This document shows positions 44,337-56,286 of a stretch of 64,000 nucleotides of DNA, piece by piece; within the stretch, counting starts at the first letter, position 1, and each line of letters begins with the position of its first letter. Made by a program: the position numbers and the translations under genes. The notes below the pieces were generated by a model. It saw nothing but the letters and a program-made list of their open reading frames with translations, did not search any database and was not told where the DNA came from. The DNA is from Lumbricus rubellus (Eukaryota; Annelida; Clitellata; Crassiclitellata; Lumbricidae). The DNA lies in contig OX243811.1 of assembly GCA_945859605.1 (NCBI GenBank), positions 61,004,369-61,068,368 on the forward strand. Direction: 5' to 3'.

Positions 44337-47300
44337 GTTGCTCTATTTCAATGTTTTCGTGTGCGACTGTAGGACATGATATCCCAGGAGAATAATAAAA
44401 ATAAGAAGAAATTTCTAATTCATATACTTACTAACTACTTCCGTTGAGGTCCATGAGTAGTTGTAACTCAGACAACCAGCAGCGGTTATTACAAATGTAA
44501 ACGACTTGACTGAAGGAAAATATGCAGGAATAAGGATATACGTCGACACTTGATCGTAAGTCGATATGGTAGTTGCGTTGGTTACTGGATTTTTGTAGGA
44601 GTCATACCACTGTAGAGAGGGCATGAAACTCCCTCTGATAGAAGTTATGGTGCATGTTAGATTTAGGTATTCTTGAAGCACTATCTGTCCTGTGCTGCTG
44701 TTGTGGTAACACACTGGTTCTAAAACTAACAGCAACAAAAACAGATCAACACTCAATGCTTATTGTAAGTTACGATTGAGAGCTGGATAGTCAACAACAA
44801 TTAGTCAACAGATTATAATTATCTGACGCACATATAGGCCTAAAATACTAAGACATAAAATTTTAGGCCTAATTATGTATATATATATTAGAGTTCGCTT
44901 CGTTTATAGCAGGGGTGTCAAACCTTTTTTAGTGGCGGGCCAGTTTGAACATCTTCTAACAAGTGGCGGGCCAATGTGAACATCTTCCAACAAGTGGCGG
45001 GTCGGGTTGTCGAAGATCCTGAGCAAAATTGGGTAGTGATCTGAGAGGGAGCTCCGGGTTTGGTCAGCCAATGCCCAGAACATTATAAATAATATAAGTG
45101 TTTCGTAACTTTCATAATTTTGTTAACGGACAACCAACCGGAAACCATCTAGATAGGCTAAGCTTACAGTCTACACAGAGCTGTGCGTCTGAGCGAAAGT
45201 GACGTCAGTATAGGCCTACTCAGTAAGAAAAAACTTTCAGGTAGGCCTACATGTATTTGGCGCTGACTGTAAAATAAAAAATTTGAACTTTTATCCTCTA
45301 ATTTAGTATTCTTTAAGGAAGGCTCCGCGGGCCAGAAAAAAATCGTCGGCGGGCCAGAAATGCATGGCCCGCGGGCCAGCTCTTTGACACCCCTGGTTTA
45401 TAGCCTATGTAGGTTACTTACTTACCTGTGTTTAATTAGGTAAATACATTATAAACGTAGCTAACCCTAATATTTCAAGTAGCCTAATTAGATCTAATTG
45501 TCTCTTAGCCTTCATGCGCACATATTCGCCCGACAATAAGACGTAGGCCTGTGTTTTTTATTTCATATAACTTTATTTATTTATTTACTATCTATTATTA
45601 CTTTCCTTAATTTAAATTTTGACTGATATTCCTTACGTTTTTCACCGTATTCTCAAGGATTCATGCAGCTAACTAAGTCTAATGTCAGTATGTAATTATT
45701 TAAGCCATAATTTGATAAATGCATGTAGTAAGTCCATAGAAGAAAAAGAATTTGTAAGAGTTAGTTTGATATCCAATTCTTGAGCCTCTAATAATATAAG
45801 TAACAACTTGAAGTACAAATGTACAATATAATTTAGTAGGCTATTACATCTTTGGTCTTTGCTTCTGATTAGATGTAGATTTTTAATTGCGTTATGTCGA
45901 TCAGCATGAACTTATGCGGACTTATGTTTAGGCCCTACAATTTATATTTGAAAAGATTTCAATGCTCTTAATTCTTCTCAATTTCTTATTAAATCAAAGT
46001 TATAAGAAAAAACTGTTGTAGATTAATGTTAGCCTAATTATAACAATTAATTTTGGCCTACTTAAAAAATTGTGCTATTTGTAGATTAAGAAAAAATTGC
46101 ATAAGCAAAGTTTTTAAGGTTAAAATGAAATTTCAGATGTAGCAGAGGCAAATTATTTTCCGTTTCCTTTTTTGTGGTTTTTAATTGTTTCGAAAAAAAC
46201 GAAATTTTCCGTTTTTTATTCTATTTTTATCGATTGTTTTTACATCTATTCAATATACAAGCTGTAGGCCTACTTTGTTCTACACTATTATAATATTGTT
46301 CTGCTCTATTTAGGCTACTGACATAATAATTAATCACCGTTTTGTCGTTTCTTATCGGAGTTTTTAAATTGAAAAAGACATTCATTTTTCCTGTTTTTTA
46401 TTCTATTTTCGTCGTTTTTCACATCTATTCAATAAGCAATCTGTACTTTGTTCTACACTACACGGTGATTCATAAAAAAACGTTACCCTACATAAGTCAG
46501 CGTAACTCATGTCGATGACCATCAAATTTAATTAAATTTCAGAATAATATGGCCTGATGATCTAGCCAAGTGCTACATAAATTATTTCACATTCAGAGCT
46601 ATAATGACGTAACGCGGATGACGAAACAAATGACGTCACGATAATCTCAAGAAACACGCAAGATTCCAACGTTCCTGTCAGTCACTGAGGTTGTACCATG
46701 CAAACCTGATCAATTTCATCTGGTTTAGCCTCCTGGTGAGAAATTGTTTACTGTGTCATCACCCAGTAACAATCAGAATGTTCGCAATCACGTATCTTTC
46801 GGTACACAGAAGAGGAACGTTCCAGCAAATCGTCTTTTGCGGAATCGACCAATTTTCAGCAAATCCCTTATGGCATCGGTCGGGTCTCTGCACTTGGTCG
46901 TACGAACATATCCATTTCATCGAACCAGATGAGGTCAACGGACAATATTGCAGAGATATTCCACTTTGCCAGGCATTCGTGACATTACGGAGTAAGCTTA
47001 TTTCATCGTCCATCGTAATAGCGCTCGTGCGCACAGAGCTCGAGAGACCGTTGCGTAATGGAAACTCCTGATTTCATCCCGCCTACTGTGTGTCCACCCA
47101 ACAGTGTTGATTTTAATCCAATAGACTATAAGATATGTAGTGTCATGTAAGAAAATGTCTACATAATTCGATTATGTGATGTCAACGAGTTGTGTCGTCG
47201 AATTGTGGAGGCATCGGACACAATGGATCAGCGCATCATTGATGAAACGGCCAAGAAATGCGTATGCGTCTTCGCGCATGCGTATATGCCCAATGAGGGT

Positions 47301-48341
47301 CATTTCGAAAATAAATTTTAACTTCCATAATGTTCAGAAATGAATCCTCTATCTTCACCTAAAATTTCGTCAACACAACCCGATGTTTGGCGGAGTTACA
47401 GTAAAATATGTAGGGTAACGTTTTTTTATGAATCACCGTGTATATTGCTCTGCTCTATTTACGGTACTGACATAATAATTGATCACCTTTTTCTTGACAG
47501 GATTCGAGATCTTTGATCTGTCAAGTACAAGCAAAAGTAATTGAGCTTGTCATATATTGTTAGTAGAAGAATAGAGCAGTAATAAATATACATATAATTA
47601 GAGGGCGAAGTAGGCTACGTCTCAATTGGTGTCAAATTCAATGCAACAATATCTAGCATAATATATATATATATATATATATATAGTCAAAATTAATAGC
47701 AGGCGATGAGCATTAAAGATATCTACATTTTGGGTCAACAATAGCATGAAATGGAAATTATAGGTAGGCTACCGTAGATGTCTTTATTTAAAAGAACAAC
47801 AGAGAAACAGCATATGACAGGCCATATGATCCATGTAGGCCTGTCAACGATATGTAGGCTATGTGATTTAAGTATTGTCTAAATTCTTGTTACTTTTTCA
47901 TTCATTCACTCTCACGCATCACACGTCTGATTACAAGGCGGACAAGAGAAGCCTACATGTATAAAATTTAGATGCACTGCATGTTCCTACCTGTGCAATG
48001 TGTGCATGTTTGCAACCCGGCTTGACAGCAAAGTTAGTAGGTATGTAGTGGAACAGTTCACACCTTCCAAGATCTTCTCTGTAGTTGTAGTTGGTACAGT
48101 TGAAATCTCGAGTGCACAGCATAGCACATTGCGCTGCAACAGGGATGCAGATGTTGTTATCACCGGATAGAAGAGGCAGCTGGTCAAAACCAACGACCAC
48201 CGTTGGTTCATCGATAGCACAGACAGCAGTTCCGTCATTTAAACGAGTGGCCTTGAATTCCTTTGCTTCAGTGACATACATATCAGTAGCAAGAATTCCT
48301 ACGAATACTATAACAAGACGATGATAGATTGGAGGAAACAT
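42165..48341 (-). CDS. Gene D: secreted PAN - Ig - C-type lectin protein, chimeric (five exons, 382 aa)
   Basis: Coding exons: 47991-48341, 47487-47517, 44432-44719, 43828-44013 and 42165-42457, summing to 1149 nt in frame. The promoter, exon 1 (7 Cys PAN) and linker IKDLESCQEK closely match gene C, but the Ig domain and CTLD are the most divergent in the window. In the Ig domain the usual FTC is FTF, so the second canonical Cys is missing, with another Cys six residues on (AAGC). In the CTLD the EPN is EPS and the Glu that normally follows is absent (EPSCRASKPDSC); WND remains (GWNDVGC). Ca or mannose binding is therefore doubtful. Intron 2 carries a mariner derivative (46461-47440) and a hAT-like MITE (44910-45395); a (GA)n array precedes the CTLD. 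An in-frame Met at 48482 exists but is not conserved. Confidence 0.8.
43828..44013 (-). CDS. Gene D exon 4: first half of C-type lectin domain
   Basis: 186 nt, phase 1-1, acceptor TTCAG|CAACTT and donor TTAA|GTAAGT. It encodes TCPSGFKNISAVGSCYKVL, SWSSANSTCQQ and MVMISSETEQNA, at the same length as A, B, C and E despite low identity. Confidence 0.84.
44174..44333. repeat. (GA)n microsatellite in gene D intron 3
   Basis: About 160 bp, (CU)n in the transcript, about 160 nt before the first CTLD exon. Confidence 0.95.
44432..44719 (-). CDS. Gene D exon 3: divergent Ig-like domain (phase 1-1)
   Basis: 288 nt, acceptor TTTTAG|AACCAG and donor GTTA|GTAAGT. It has LTCTI and LQWYDS but FTFVITAAGC where A and F have FTCTV. 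The spacing ILIPAYFPSVKSFTF aligns with ILIPAYVPLMKTFTC of A, so the domain assignment is secure despite the lost Cys. Confidence 0.82.
44910..45395. mobile_element. hAT-like MITE in gene D intron 2
   Basis: 486 bp, same family as 13452-13898, inverted. TSD gtttatag (44902-44909 and 45396-45403), perfect. Confidence 0.88.
46461..47440 (+). mobile_element. mariner/Tc1-superfamily element with broken transposase
   Basis: 980 bp with inverted ends of about 33 bp starting CACGGTGATTCATAAAA, flanked by TA on both sides (46459-46460, 47441-47442). Frame pieces on the plus strand recall the transposase core (HIHFIEPDEVNGQYCRDI, near 46910-46965) and C-terminus (NEGHFENKF, near 47293-47320), separated by shifts and stops. 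It lies in gene D intron 2, next to the microexon. Confidence 0.78.
47487..47517 (-). CDS. Gene D exon 2: 31-nt microexon
   Basis: Encodes IKDLESCQEK plus one base, acceptor TTGACAG and donor GTGATC. The mariner derivative ends 46 bp downstream in transcript direction. Confidence 0.75.
47991..48341 (-). CDS. Gene D exon 1: signal peptide and PAN/apple domain
   Basis: 351 nt from MFPPIYHRLV to the donor GCACAG|GTAGGA, phase 0. It is three codons longer than C near the 3' end (CKHAHIAQ). The PTNF in place of PTNC shows the same Cys loss as C. Confidence 0.86.
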
Positions 48342-48930
48342 TTTCTTGCTATGATTTCCAGCATCGGATGTTAGACATAAATTAGGTCTATAATGACGAC
48401 AGGACTGGTGGAATGGTGGATTACTCGCTGACACAAGACGAGGTCGCATTGAGCAAAATAAATGTGCAATATGCACCTGCACCTCTGTACGACTAGACTA
48501 GACTAAATCTATTCGTCGCATAGTAATGCAATATGCATGCAACCACACGTTTGCGTTACAAAAGGAGTTGCCATAATATCATGTTCTCTTCTCTGCCGTT
48601 TTCGATAAGTCAATAACAAGTTTTAAACTTACTTCAGCATGATCCCGTCATTGAATTAATCGAAGCACATGATAAAAATTGTTGCACGCACGAAAACAAT
48701 GACCCGAGGTCCGTAGATGCATTTCTCATTGTTTGTTTCAGACAAGGAGATTAAAAAAACCTATAGCCTAGGTTATGTTGATATGAGCGTTACGGCCAAG
48801 CGGGTTTTCTTTACAATTTGCATATCGATCCAAGTCCGACTGCCAGCACGAACCATAGAAGCCGCTCCAGCACAAAGCCTCGCCATAATGAATTCACTGA
48901 AATTTAATGTGGCCAAAGCGTTCTACAAAA
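48342..48930 (-). promoter_or_regulatory. Conserved upstream region of gene D
   Basis: Homologous block. The octamer ATGCAAAT (minus) is at 48816-48823 and AACCACA at 48541-48547. The TATA-like position reads TACAAAAG here. Its close match to C supports a shared 5' half of C and D. Confidence 0.5.
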
Positions 48931-50280
48931 AACGTTACATTGTTAGCGCTTTGTAAGAATATTCTTTAGGCTAAGCTTAGAAGCCTTAGATCAAGAAAAT
49001 GTTTGGAGCTTATTCTCGTAGGCTTAATAATTATTATCGGTAAAGAGCTTTTTCTGTATAAGACGTTTAGTGGTTTGTTCAAAACGATTTTATATTAGGC
49101 AGCGGCTATAGAATTAAGATAATCGGTTATTCGATAATAGTAAAAGAAATGGTTTGTTTAAATCTCTGCTTTTTCCCTTCATCTGCTGGAAATCATCGCT
49201 GAACGTCGGCGTTTTATCTGAAGTATTTCCAAGAAATGTCTTTGCAGTGGTGCAATAATTATTATAAACGTCTATTCAAAATGAAATAGTCAAGAGTCTA
49301 AGGGAACTTCCTGAAATCTGGACATGCATTTTGATAGGCTTCTGCTTTTGTTTGTACAGAAATATTAGGCCTATTATATTACATAATCCATCCATCATCC
49401 ATCCGCTTACCATCATACCATTGCGCTTTCCATCAATAAAATCCACCCATTCATAAACCCATTAATCCAACCATGCCTCTATTTCTACCTCCACCCAATC
49501 GTCCATCATTTCATTCATTCATCAATTCATTTATCTATCCATCCATCCTTTTTACAAGGTATCTCAGTCGTACATTGTCTACGCTGCTGGTATTTTCGAG
49601 CTTTCAGACTTAACCATTAACTCAGATTTTTGGTGGTTACCGGCTGTAGCCTGTAGCTCTCCCGGTTGGCTTCTACACGATGAGATCGTGCAAAAACGGC
49701 ACCGTCAATTCTAAGCGCATGACACGGTAGGCCGATGTGTAGGAACGAAAGCACAATATGTTAGGAAAGATTGTGAGTGTAGGCTATGTTTTTCCATACT
49801 GCAGGGTGGATAGGCCTAAAGCAACAAGCGTTTTACTATTCTGGAATAGACCCGAGTCTGTATCTCGTAAAAAATTCGAAGTTATTTTACCGCTGGTGGA
49901 GAAAGCAGCGAACAACTAAAGTTCAAGATAAACCTTCGCGTAGCCCTGAATGGTAATAATGAATTTTCTGCTGTCAAGCGGATACGTTCCACTGCAAGCT
50001 TAACCGAGGTTGGGTGACGGCGCTATATAAATTATAAATCTTCGCAATGAATGAATAAATGAAAAGAAAAAGAAGAGTAAGGCGAGCAACAGCAACAAGA
50101 GTCTTTCAATCTGTATAACTGTGTCTGCAATCGGTGTGGCTACTAAGCTGTAAGGAAAGTGGCTGTGTAAAATCTACATGTAAATGAAATTGCAACGTTC
50201 GTGCGATCAAAAACGTAACGTGATAGAAAAAGTCTACTATGGAAACTTTCAGTAAACGAATGACCTGTCTTCTTCTTCTT
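48931..50280. other. Between D promoter and E 3' end, no gene seen
   Basis: Contains the (ATCC)n tract, a LINE-type tail near 50019, and from about 50091 sequence shared with the downstream flank of gene B. Confidence 0.5.
49380..49560. repeat. Degenerate (ATCC)n tract
   Basis: Imperfect catccatc repeats between D and E. A related degenerate tract with mixed gata/tgga units lies at 11290-11385. Confidence 0.75.
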
Positions 50281-50562
50281 CCTATCCACCTAAGTCTCTG
50301 TCTCTGTCTCTTTTTGTCTGTCTGCTTGTTTGTCTGTCTGTCTGTCCATATGTCTATCCATCTGTCTGTATGTAGCCTATGTCTGCCTGTCTGTATGTTT
50401 GTCTTTCTGTCTGTCTGTCTCTCTTTCTCAAAATAACGTGTCCATGCATATAACCTAACAATAATTATAGTCCTACTAACAATTATTACACCAATAACGA
50501 CAACATAACCGACTTAGGCCTAATCGTCTTGAGATTTTCCTCCACAAATTCTTTATCTAGGC

Positions 50563-50849
50563 CTACAAAGGATCACACTGACAGAGATAGCACAAAACTG
50601 CTTCACATGCCATGTCATTCCACTCGTAGTCGCCCGCCGAAAAAGCTTGTACACACATTTCGTTGCCACCTCCACAGTTTGGTTCACCGCTCAACCAATT
50701 GCTAAACGTTACAGGAAATTTATTTCCTGACTTTGGATTCCAAACGAAAGAGGATCCGCAGTCGCTTGTGTTTAAACGTTGTGCGTTGAGCCACACAGAA
50801 TTTCCAAAGGGAGGCCATCCACTGTTTATACATACACCCGATGTATCAT
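50563..50849 (-). CDS. Gene E exon 4: second half of C-type lectin domain and stop
   Basis: 287 nt from GCAG|ATGATA to the stop. It contains VWLNAQRLNTSDC, GEPNC, NEMC, YEWNDMAC and CYLCQCDPL. Confidence 0.87.
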
Positions 50850-53800
50850 CTGCAACATGAAAATTGGACAGAACTATCTCAACTTAGAAAGTTTTTGATA
50901 TAAAAAAGTTTACTTCGTGGCATCAAAAACAAAACATCCCGAAAAAAATAATTATTATAGAAGTAACGCGCAGCAGGCCTACTTAATCAAGACAATGGCA
51001 TGAACTATTTGGAACAAGTGTTGAACTGTTGAATGAGCGTAGTAGGCCTACAGGTAGAGTCTATTTAATTTGCCGCCCATAACGTGTTGCCAATAACGGA
51101 TGTTCCATGTGAGGATTATTTTCGACCATCGGCTAGACAAAGACTTCCGCTTTGAGAATGATGGCAGCGGAGTCGTGCATTTCCATTCTGGCCAAGGTCG
51201 AAAGAGGTCTCCTTCAACTGAGTCACATCATCGCCTGCCACTCGGATGACATCGCAATGCAATGTAAACCGACGGTTTACATTGCATCAACTGCATAAGC
51301 AATAGCTCGGCCACCATATTGATTTTCCTCTTTTGCATAATTATGTCACTGTTTAACTAAATACCAGAATAGTCGAAGTGCCCTATTGACGCGCACAGCT
51401 GACTGCAGAGAAGTGGTAAGCTTATAATATTATTAGAGGCAGCAGATGACATTCACTCCGCTATAAACTCCGCCACTGGTCGGTTTCTGCCAGTGCCAGT
51501 CCCAAGTCTGGATAAAGAAGGAGGGCAACACTAATCATTTTTTAAATGTATGTAGCTATAATATTCGTTCAATTCAATAAACAACAGCCATAACGCTGTA
51601 GGTTTACATTAGCAAAATTGCCAATTGGCTGCTTAAAACTTAGGCTTATAGTCAAGAGAGTTAGTACATGTTTTTGAATAACAATCTTGGGATAAAGTTT
51701 AACGAGTCTTTATTGGGGAGGATGAAATTGTGAGTTCTGTCTCTAAAGTTATATAATGGATCACGCTGTAGTGGAAAGAGGTTATGGAGGACATGAAGTT
51801 CGTTTCTCTGAACAGCTTTGAAAAGCACCTTGTCAGCTTCTTGCGCTAAAGTTGCTGCTGTAAGTGCATCAGGATGCAATGTCAGTGTCGTTTTAAACAT
51901 GTAGGCTAACAATAAGTTTTTCCTATATTACATGTATATCTGTCAACATTGGTACTCACTTATAAACCGAGAAGAAAGGTAAGAAGCTATTGCGATTTGT
52001 TCATCCGCGCTGCTAATTACCACGAGTTTCGACCCACTATGCAACTCTTGACATCTGTGAATGGCTGTAGCCAAGTTGACTGCTTCAAGTATAAGCAGGT
52101 AGCAGTGACCAACTTCAGGTATATACTGAAAACCTGCAGGACAAACTAGACCGCACAACATGCAATGAGCAAAAATTAATTATAGATTCATAACATGTCA
52201 TTAGCATCATTTAATTTAGACCTATTATGCCTCATCAATCACTGAATTGTGACTCATTTAGTGAATCAACTACGAAAACGTAAACTTATAGACGCTGTTC
52301 TTATCTATAGCCGGCCCTACATGCAATAGGTTTTTTTAGAGACAAAGACAGTTTTAAAATGTTTCTCCACAACTCATTCCTGTCTATATAATTCAATGTG
52401 AGGACGAAAAGGAATCATAAGATAGCCTTTAAATTATAACATTCAGTTATCTATATCTTAAAGTAGAAACTTATTATTCATGTAGGCTAAGCAATCGTAG
52501 ACGTAGCCTAACATCAATCACAAATCGAAACTTCATATTGCTAGGCCTATCCTCCTATAGGCCTAGTGAGTCAAGCAATCGAACCCCCCCACACACACAC
52601 ACACATCGCCTCTGAGTAGAGATCTTGAAGGGGCGCTATAAAAATTTATGTGATTGATACATGTAGGCTACATGGTAAATTTGGTTCTTGACACGAGAGC
52701 TCTCATGTCACAGAAAATCCCTTTTATTATGTCCGAGTGTTTCAACTTTAGGAATAGAAACTCCGTTATAATTTATTGCTCTGCGCCATAATAATTGACA
52801 TAAAATTAGCCTACCTGTTGCAAGACAAGATTCCAGATCTTTGATCTGTCAAGTACAATACATAGTATTTGAGCTTGTCAAATAATAATATTTATTATTG
52901 ACTGAATTAGAACAGCGCCGTAGCCTGAACATGCAAATAGTTATTGGAAAATGCAAGGTAGGTCTCAATTGGTGTCAAAATTCTACGTGAAACTTTCAAC
53001 GCAACAACATCTAGCAGCGACACAGGTGTTGCGCATTAAATGCATTTGTATTTTTATCACCGATCGCATGAAAATAAATCACAGATCTATTTTAAAAAGT
53101 TACCAAGAAACAGCATCCGACCATCGTTGATGCATCTCATCCATGCATCAACGTTCTGTGTAGGCCTACGTGACTCAACGATTGTCTAAATGTCCTGCTA
53201 CTTTTTCTTTCATTCACAGGGGGCAATGGATCAGCGTTCACGTCGCGCCCTCCGTCAGTACCCAGCGGGGGCATGCCCGCGCTGGGGAAGCCAATGAGGT
53301 GTCCGGACAATTCGGAGCCGGACAATTCGGAACGGACAATTCGGACCGGACAATTGGAAGCGGACAATTCGGAACCGGACAATTCGAAACCGGACAATTC
53401 GGACCGGACAATTCGGACCGGACAATTCGGACCCGGACTATTCGGACCCGGACAATTCGGACCAGGACAATTCGGAACGGACAATTCGGACCCGGACAAT
53501 TCGGACCCGGACAATTCGGAACGGACAATTCGGACCGGACAATTCGGAACGGACAATTCGGACCGGACAATTCGGATCCGGACAATTCGGACCCGGACAA
53601 TTGGGAACGGACTATTCGGACCCGGACAATTCGGAGTGCATATACATATTGTGAGCCACTAAAAGGCGCTTATGGCGATCAAACTTTTATTTATTTATTT
53701 ATTTAAGCCAATTATTTCTTGAGTTGCAAACAATCGTGTGAAGTAAAAGTATAAGAAAACTCAAAGACCTGCGTCGATTAAAAAGCAGTGTGGCATTACA

Positions 53801-54255
53801 GCTCTCTGATCTTGAAGACCCTAAATTCAAAAACTTTAATTAAGAAACTGAGATTAGAAGTAATAGGCCTATTCAATAAATTGCCAACTTAGAAGTAGCT
53901 CATTGAAATCAGTCAGTCAGGTTTCAGATTGCAGGCTGTCTGTTCAGTTTGATGTTAATTAAGATTACTGCATAACTTGTACATGTAGCATACAAACACA
54001 ACGCGTTTGCAGGCGTTGAATTAAAGAAAAATTGTTATCATTATTATTGTTATTATTATTGTTACTATTATTATTACTTTTTATATTATAAACACATATT
54101 TATTTTCTTCAACAAAAATTTCAAACAGAATAAATCAATTTAAGTAAGACCAACCACCCTCATCCATGTCAATTAGGGACTTAATAAAGGAACCTGTGAA
54201 AGTTTTGTATAGGCCTACATAATTATTATTATTATTATTAATAATAATAATATTA

Positions 54256-54319
<64 letters not shown>

Positions 54320-56286
54320 TTTGTACGTGGATTCCCTTTTCTTGCAAATACCATAATAGGCCTATTATAGGTCATAATAGTCTCATACTATGCGTGACTT
54401 GTCCATTTTGAAGTGCCTATGTCTTTCCAAATCTAACTTTAATCATCTTTAATGTCACTGCCAAGTGAGGTAACATAATGTAATAGGCTACTCATCACTT
54501 GCGTAATATTATGTTTAGGCCTACGGTTGCTTTGAGAACAAAAAATAATTTTCTATTTTTGATTGAATTTGAATGCGCAATAGTCTCTCCGGTCGACATT
54601 CTGTATATGGGGATGGTGATAAGTATGAAAATCTGGTCTAAAAGTTTGAGTTCCATCATTAATTTTGACTGCTACGAATTGTCCGGTCCGAATTGTCCGG
54701 TCCGAATTGTCCGGTCCGAATTGTCCGGTCCGAATTGTCCGGTCCGAATTGTCCGGTTCCGAATTGTCCGGTCCGAATTGTCCGGTCTGAATTGTCCGGT
54801 TCCGAATTGTCCGGCCCGAATTGTCCGGTCCGAATTGTCCGGTCCAAATTGTCTAGGTCCGAATTGTCCGTGCCAGAATTTATTCCGAATTGTCAAATTG
54901 TCTAGGTCCGAATTGTCCGTGCCAGAATTTATTCCGAATTGTCCGTGTCCGAATTGTCCGGTCCGAATTGTCCGCTCCAAATTGTCCGGTTCCGAATTGT
55001 CCACTCCCAATTGTCCGGCCCGAATTGTCCGCTCCGAATTGTCCGGCGCCGAATTGTCCGGGAACCAGCTAATGATCCAAAACAGCAGGCCTGCAAAAGC
55101 TAAATAAAATTCATTCACACTCACGCATCACACAAATGTGTAAGTTTTCTTTGTTCAATTATGTTTATGTATGTATGTGCACTTGTTATAGAGCCCCTTC
55201 AATCTAATTAGCCTATACTAAATAAATATGCCTAATAATTGTTTTTGCAGAACTGTTTTCATACACGGTTTGTGAATAGTCCTACTTAGGCGAAGCTTAA
55301 TTTATTTAAATTGGTTGTTTAGGCTACAACATATCAGCAAACATGCTATTCGAAGTATCCCAGGATAAGCTTAGTATTTTTTTCATTCAGGCAAGATATT
55401 AATTGCGTCCATGAATGTCTAAAACGACAACAACGGAACAAACAACGGAACGGAATAAAATGTCGCCTTAGAGCAAGAAATAAAATCCAGAAATAGATAA
55501 AGACCGAAAAACAAAAAATAACTGGACTTTGTAAGATCCAGTCCTACATCCTATACTGATATTTAAAATTAAAATCCCTGTTTGAACCGTGTAACTTAAT
55601 CAGCGAGAAAATAGCACAACTTCATTAGTAAACAACGGCCTACAGACAAATGGTGACTTGCTTTAGCGGAATTCTTGAAAGTACGGAGACAGCTTATGGG
55701 GTATCAGGCGAAAATAAAATTACAGACAGTAGGCCTAAATAAATAAAATCAACATGGTCACATAACTAATAGAAAAAGCGGAAAAACCAGACAGAAATTA
55801 AAAACCAAAAACCTGGATTTTCTAAGAAGAGTTGAAAGCAAAAAAATACATTTAGGCTACAACTGTGATTAGCCTACGTCTGATTGCAAGGCGAACCGGA
55901 GCAGAGACATACATGTAGGCCTATTTAGGCTCACAAGATGTTACCTGTGCATGATTGCATCCTGACTTGACTGCACAGTTAGTAGGCGTGTACTGGAACA
56001 GTTCACACCTTCCAAGATCTTCTCTGTAGTTGTAGTTGGTACAGTTGTCATCCCGATTACAGTGGAAAGCACATTGCGCCGCGGAGGGAGCGCAGGTATT
56101 GGAATCGCGGGATATAAGAGGCAGCTGGTCAAAACTAATGGCCACGGTTGGTTCATCGATAGCACAGATAGCCGTTCCGTTATTTAAACGGGTGGCTTTA
56201 AATACCTTTGCTTCAGTGAAATAACTATCAGTGGCAAGAACTACTACCCACAGAATAACAAGACGATGATAGAACGGATGAAACAT
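50563..56286 (-). CDS. Gene E: secreted PAN - C-type lectin protein (four exons, 281 aa)
   Basis: Coding exons: 55945-56286, 52815-52845, 51960-52145 and 50563-50849, summing to 846 nt in frame. Domains: signal peptide (MFHPFYHRLVILWVVVLA), PAN/apple with 8 Cys, linker IKDLESCLAT, CTLD with a classical EPN site (GEPNCGGGNEMC) and YEWNDMAC. No Ig exon is visible. The first intron contains a 1.9-kb insertion with inverted minisatellite arms (53219-55109). The CTLD halves are closest to gene B. The Ca-dependent site looks complete, so mannose-type binding is a fair inference; secretion follows from the signal peptide and the lack of a membrane segment. Confidence 0.83.
51960..52145 (-). CDS. Gene E exon 3: first half of C-type lectin domain
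   Basis: 186 nt, phase 1-1, acceptor TCTAG|TTTGTC and donor ATAA|GTGAGT. It encodes VCPAGFQYIPEVGHCYLL, AIHRCQE and SYLSSRFI. Confidence 0.86.
52600..52655 (+). repeat. LINE-type 3' tail
   Basis: gcctctgagtagagatcttg then ggggcgctataaaaatttat, the same tail family as 2461-2500, after an (AC)n run. It lies in gene E between the microexon and the first CTLD exon. Confidence 0.5.
52815..52845 (-). CDS. Gene E exon 2: 31-nt microexon
   Basis: Encodes IKDLESCLAT plus one base, acceptor TTGACAG and donor GTAGGC, the strongest donor among the B-E microexons. Confidence 0.77.
53219..55109. mobile_element. Third foldback-like insertion with minisatellite arms
   Basis: The left arm (53299-53635) repeats a 14-15-bp unit ccggacaattcgga; the right arm (54676-55065) carries the inverse. 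Alignment with the same intron of C (near 36219) and D (near 47899) places the insertion inside tcattcaca, which is duplicated at 53210-53218 and 55111-55119 (9 bp). The middle holds an (ATT)n tract at 54217-54317. It lies in the first intron of gene E. Confidence 0.7.
55945..56286 (-). CDS. Gene E exon 1: signal peptide and PAN/apple domain
   Basis: 342 nt from the Met to the donor GCACAG|GTAACA, phase 0. The core CNRDDNCTNYNYREDLGRC is nearly identical to B. Confidence 0.86.

Noticed and set aside
46759..47034. Minus-strand 91-codon ORF in the mariner element
   Set aside because: The transposase-like motifs are on the plus strand; this frame is a shadow.
53299..53635. CRISPR-like direct repeats
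   Set aside because: The units are contiguous with no unique spacers, and the genome is eukaryotic.
53137..53706. ORFs with repetitive NCPGPNCP or DNSDRTIR patterns
   Set aside because: They are read-throughs of the 14-15-bp minisatellite in several frames on both strands; the array has no spacer structure and the frames are not conserved.
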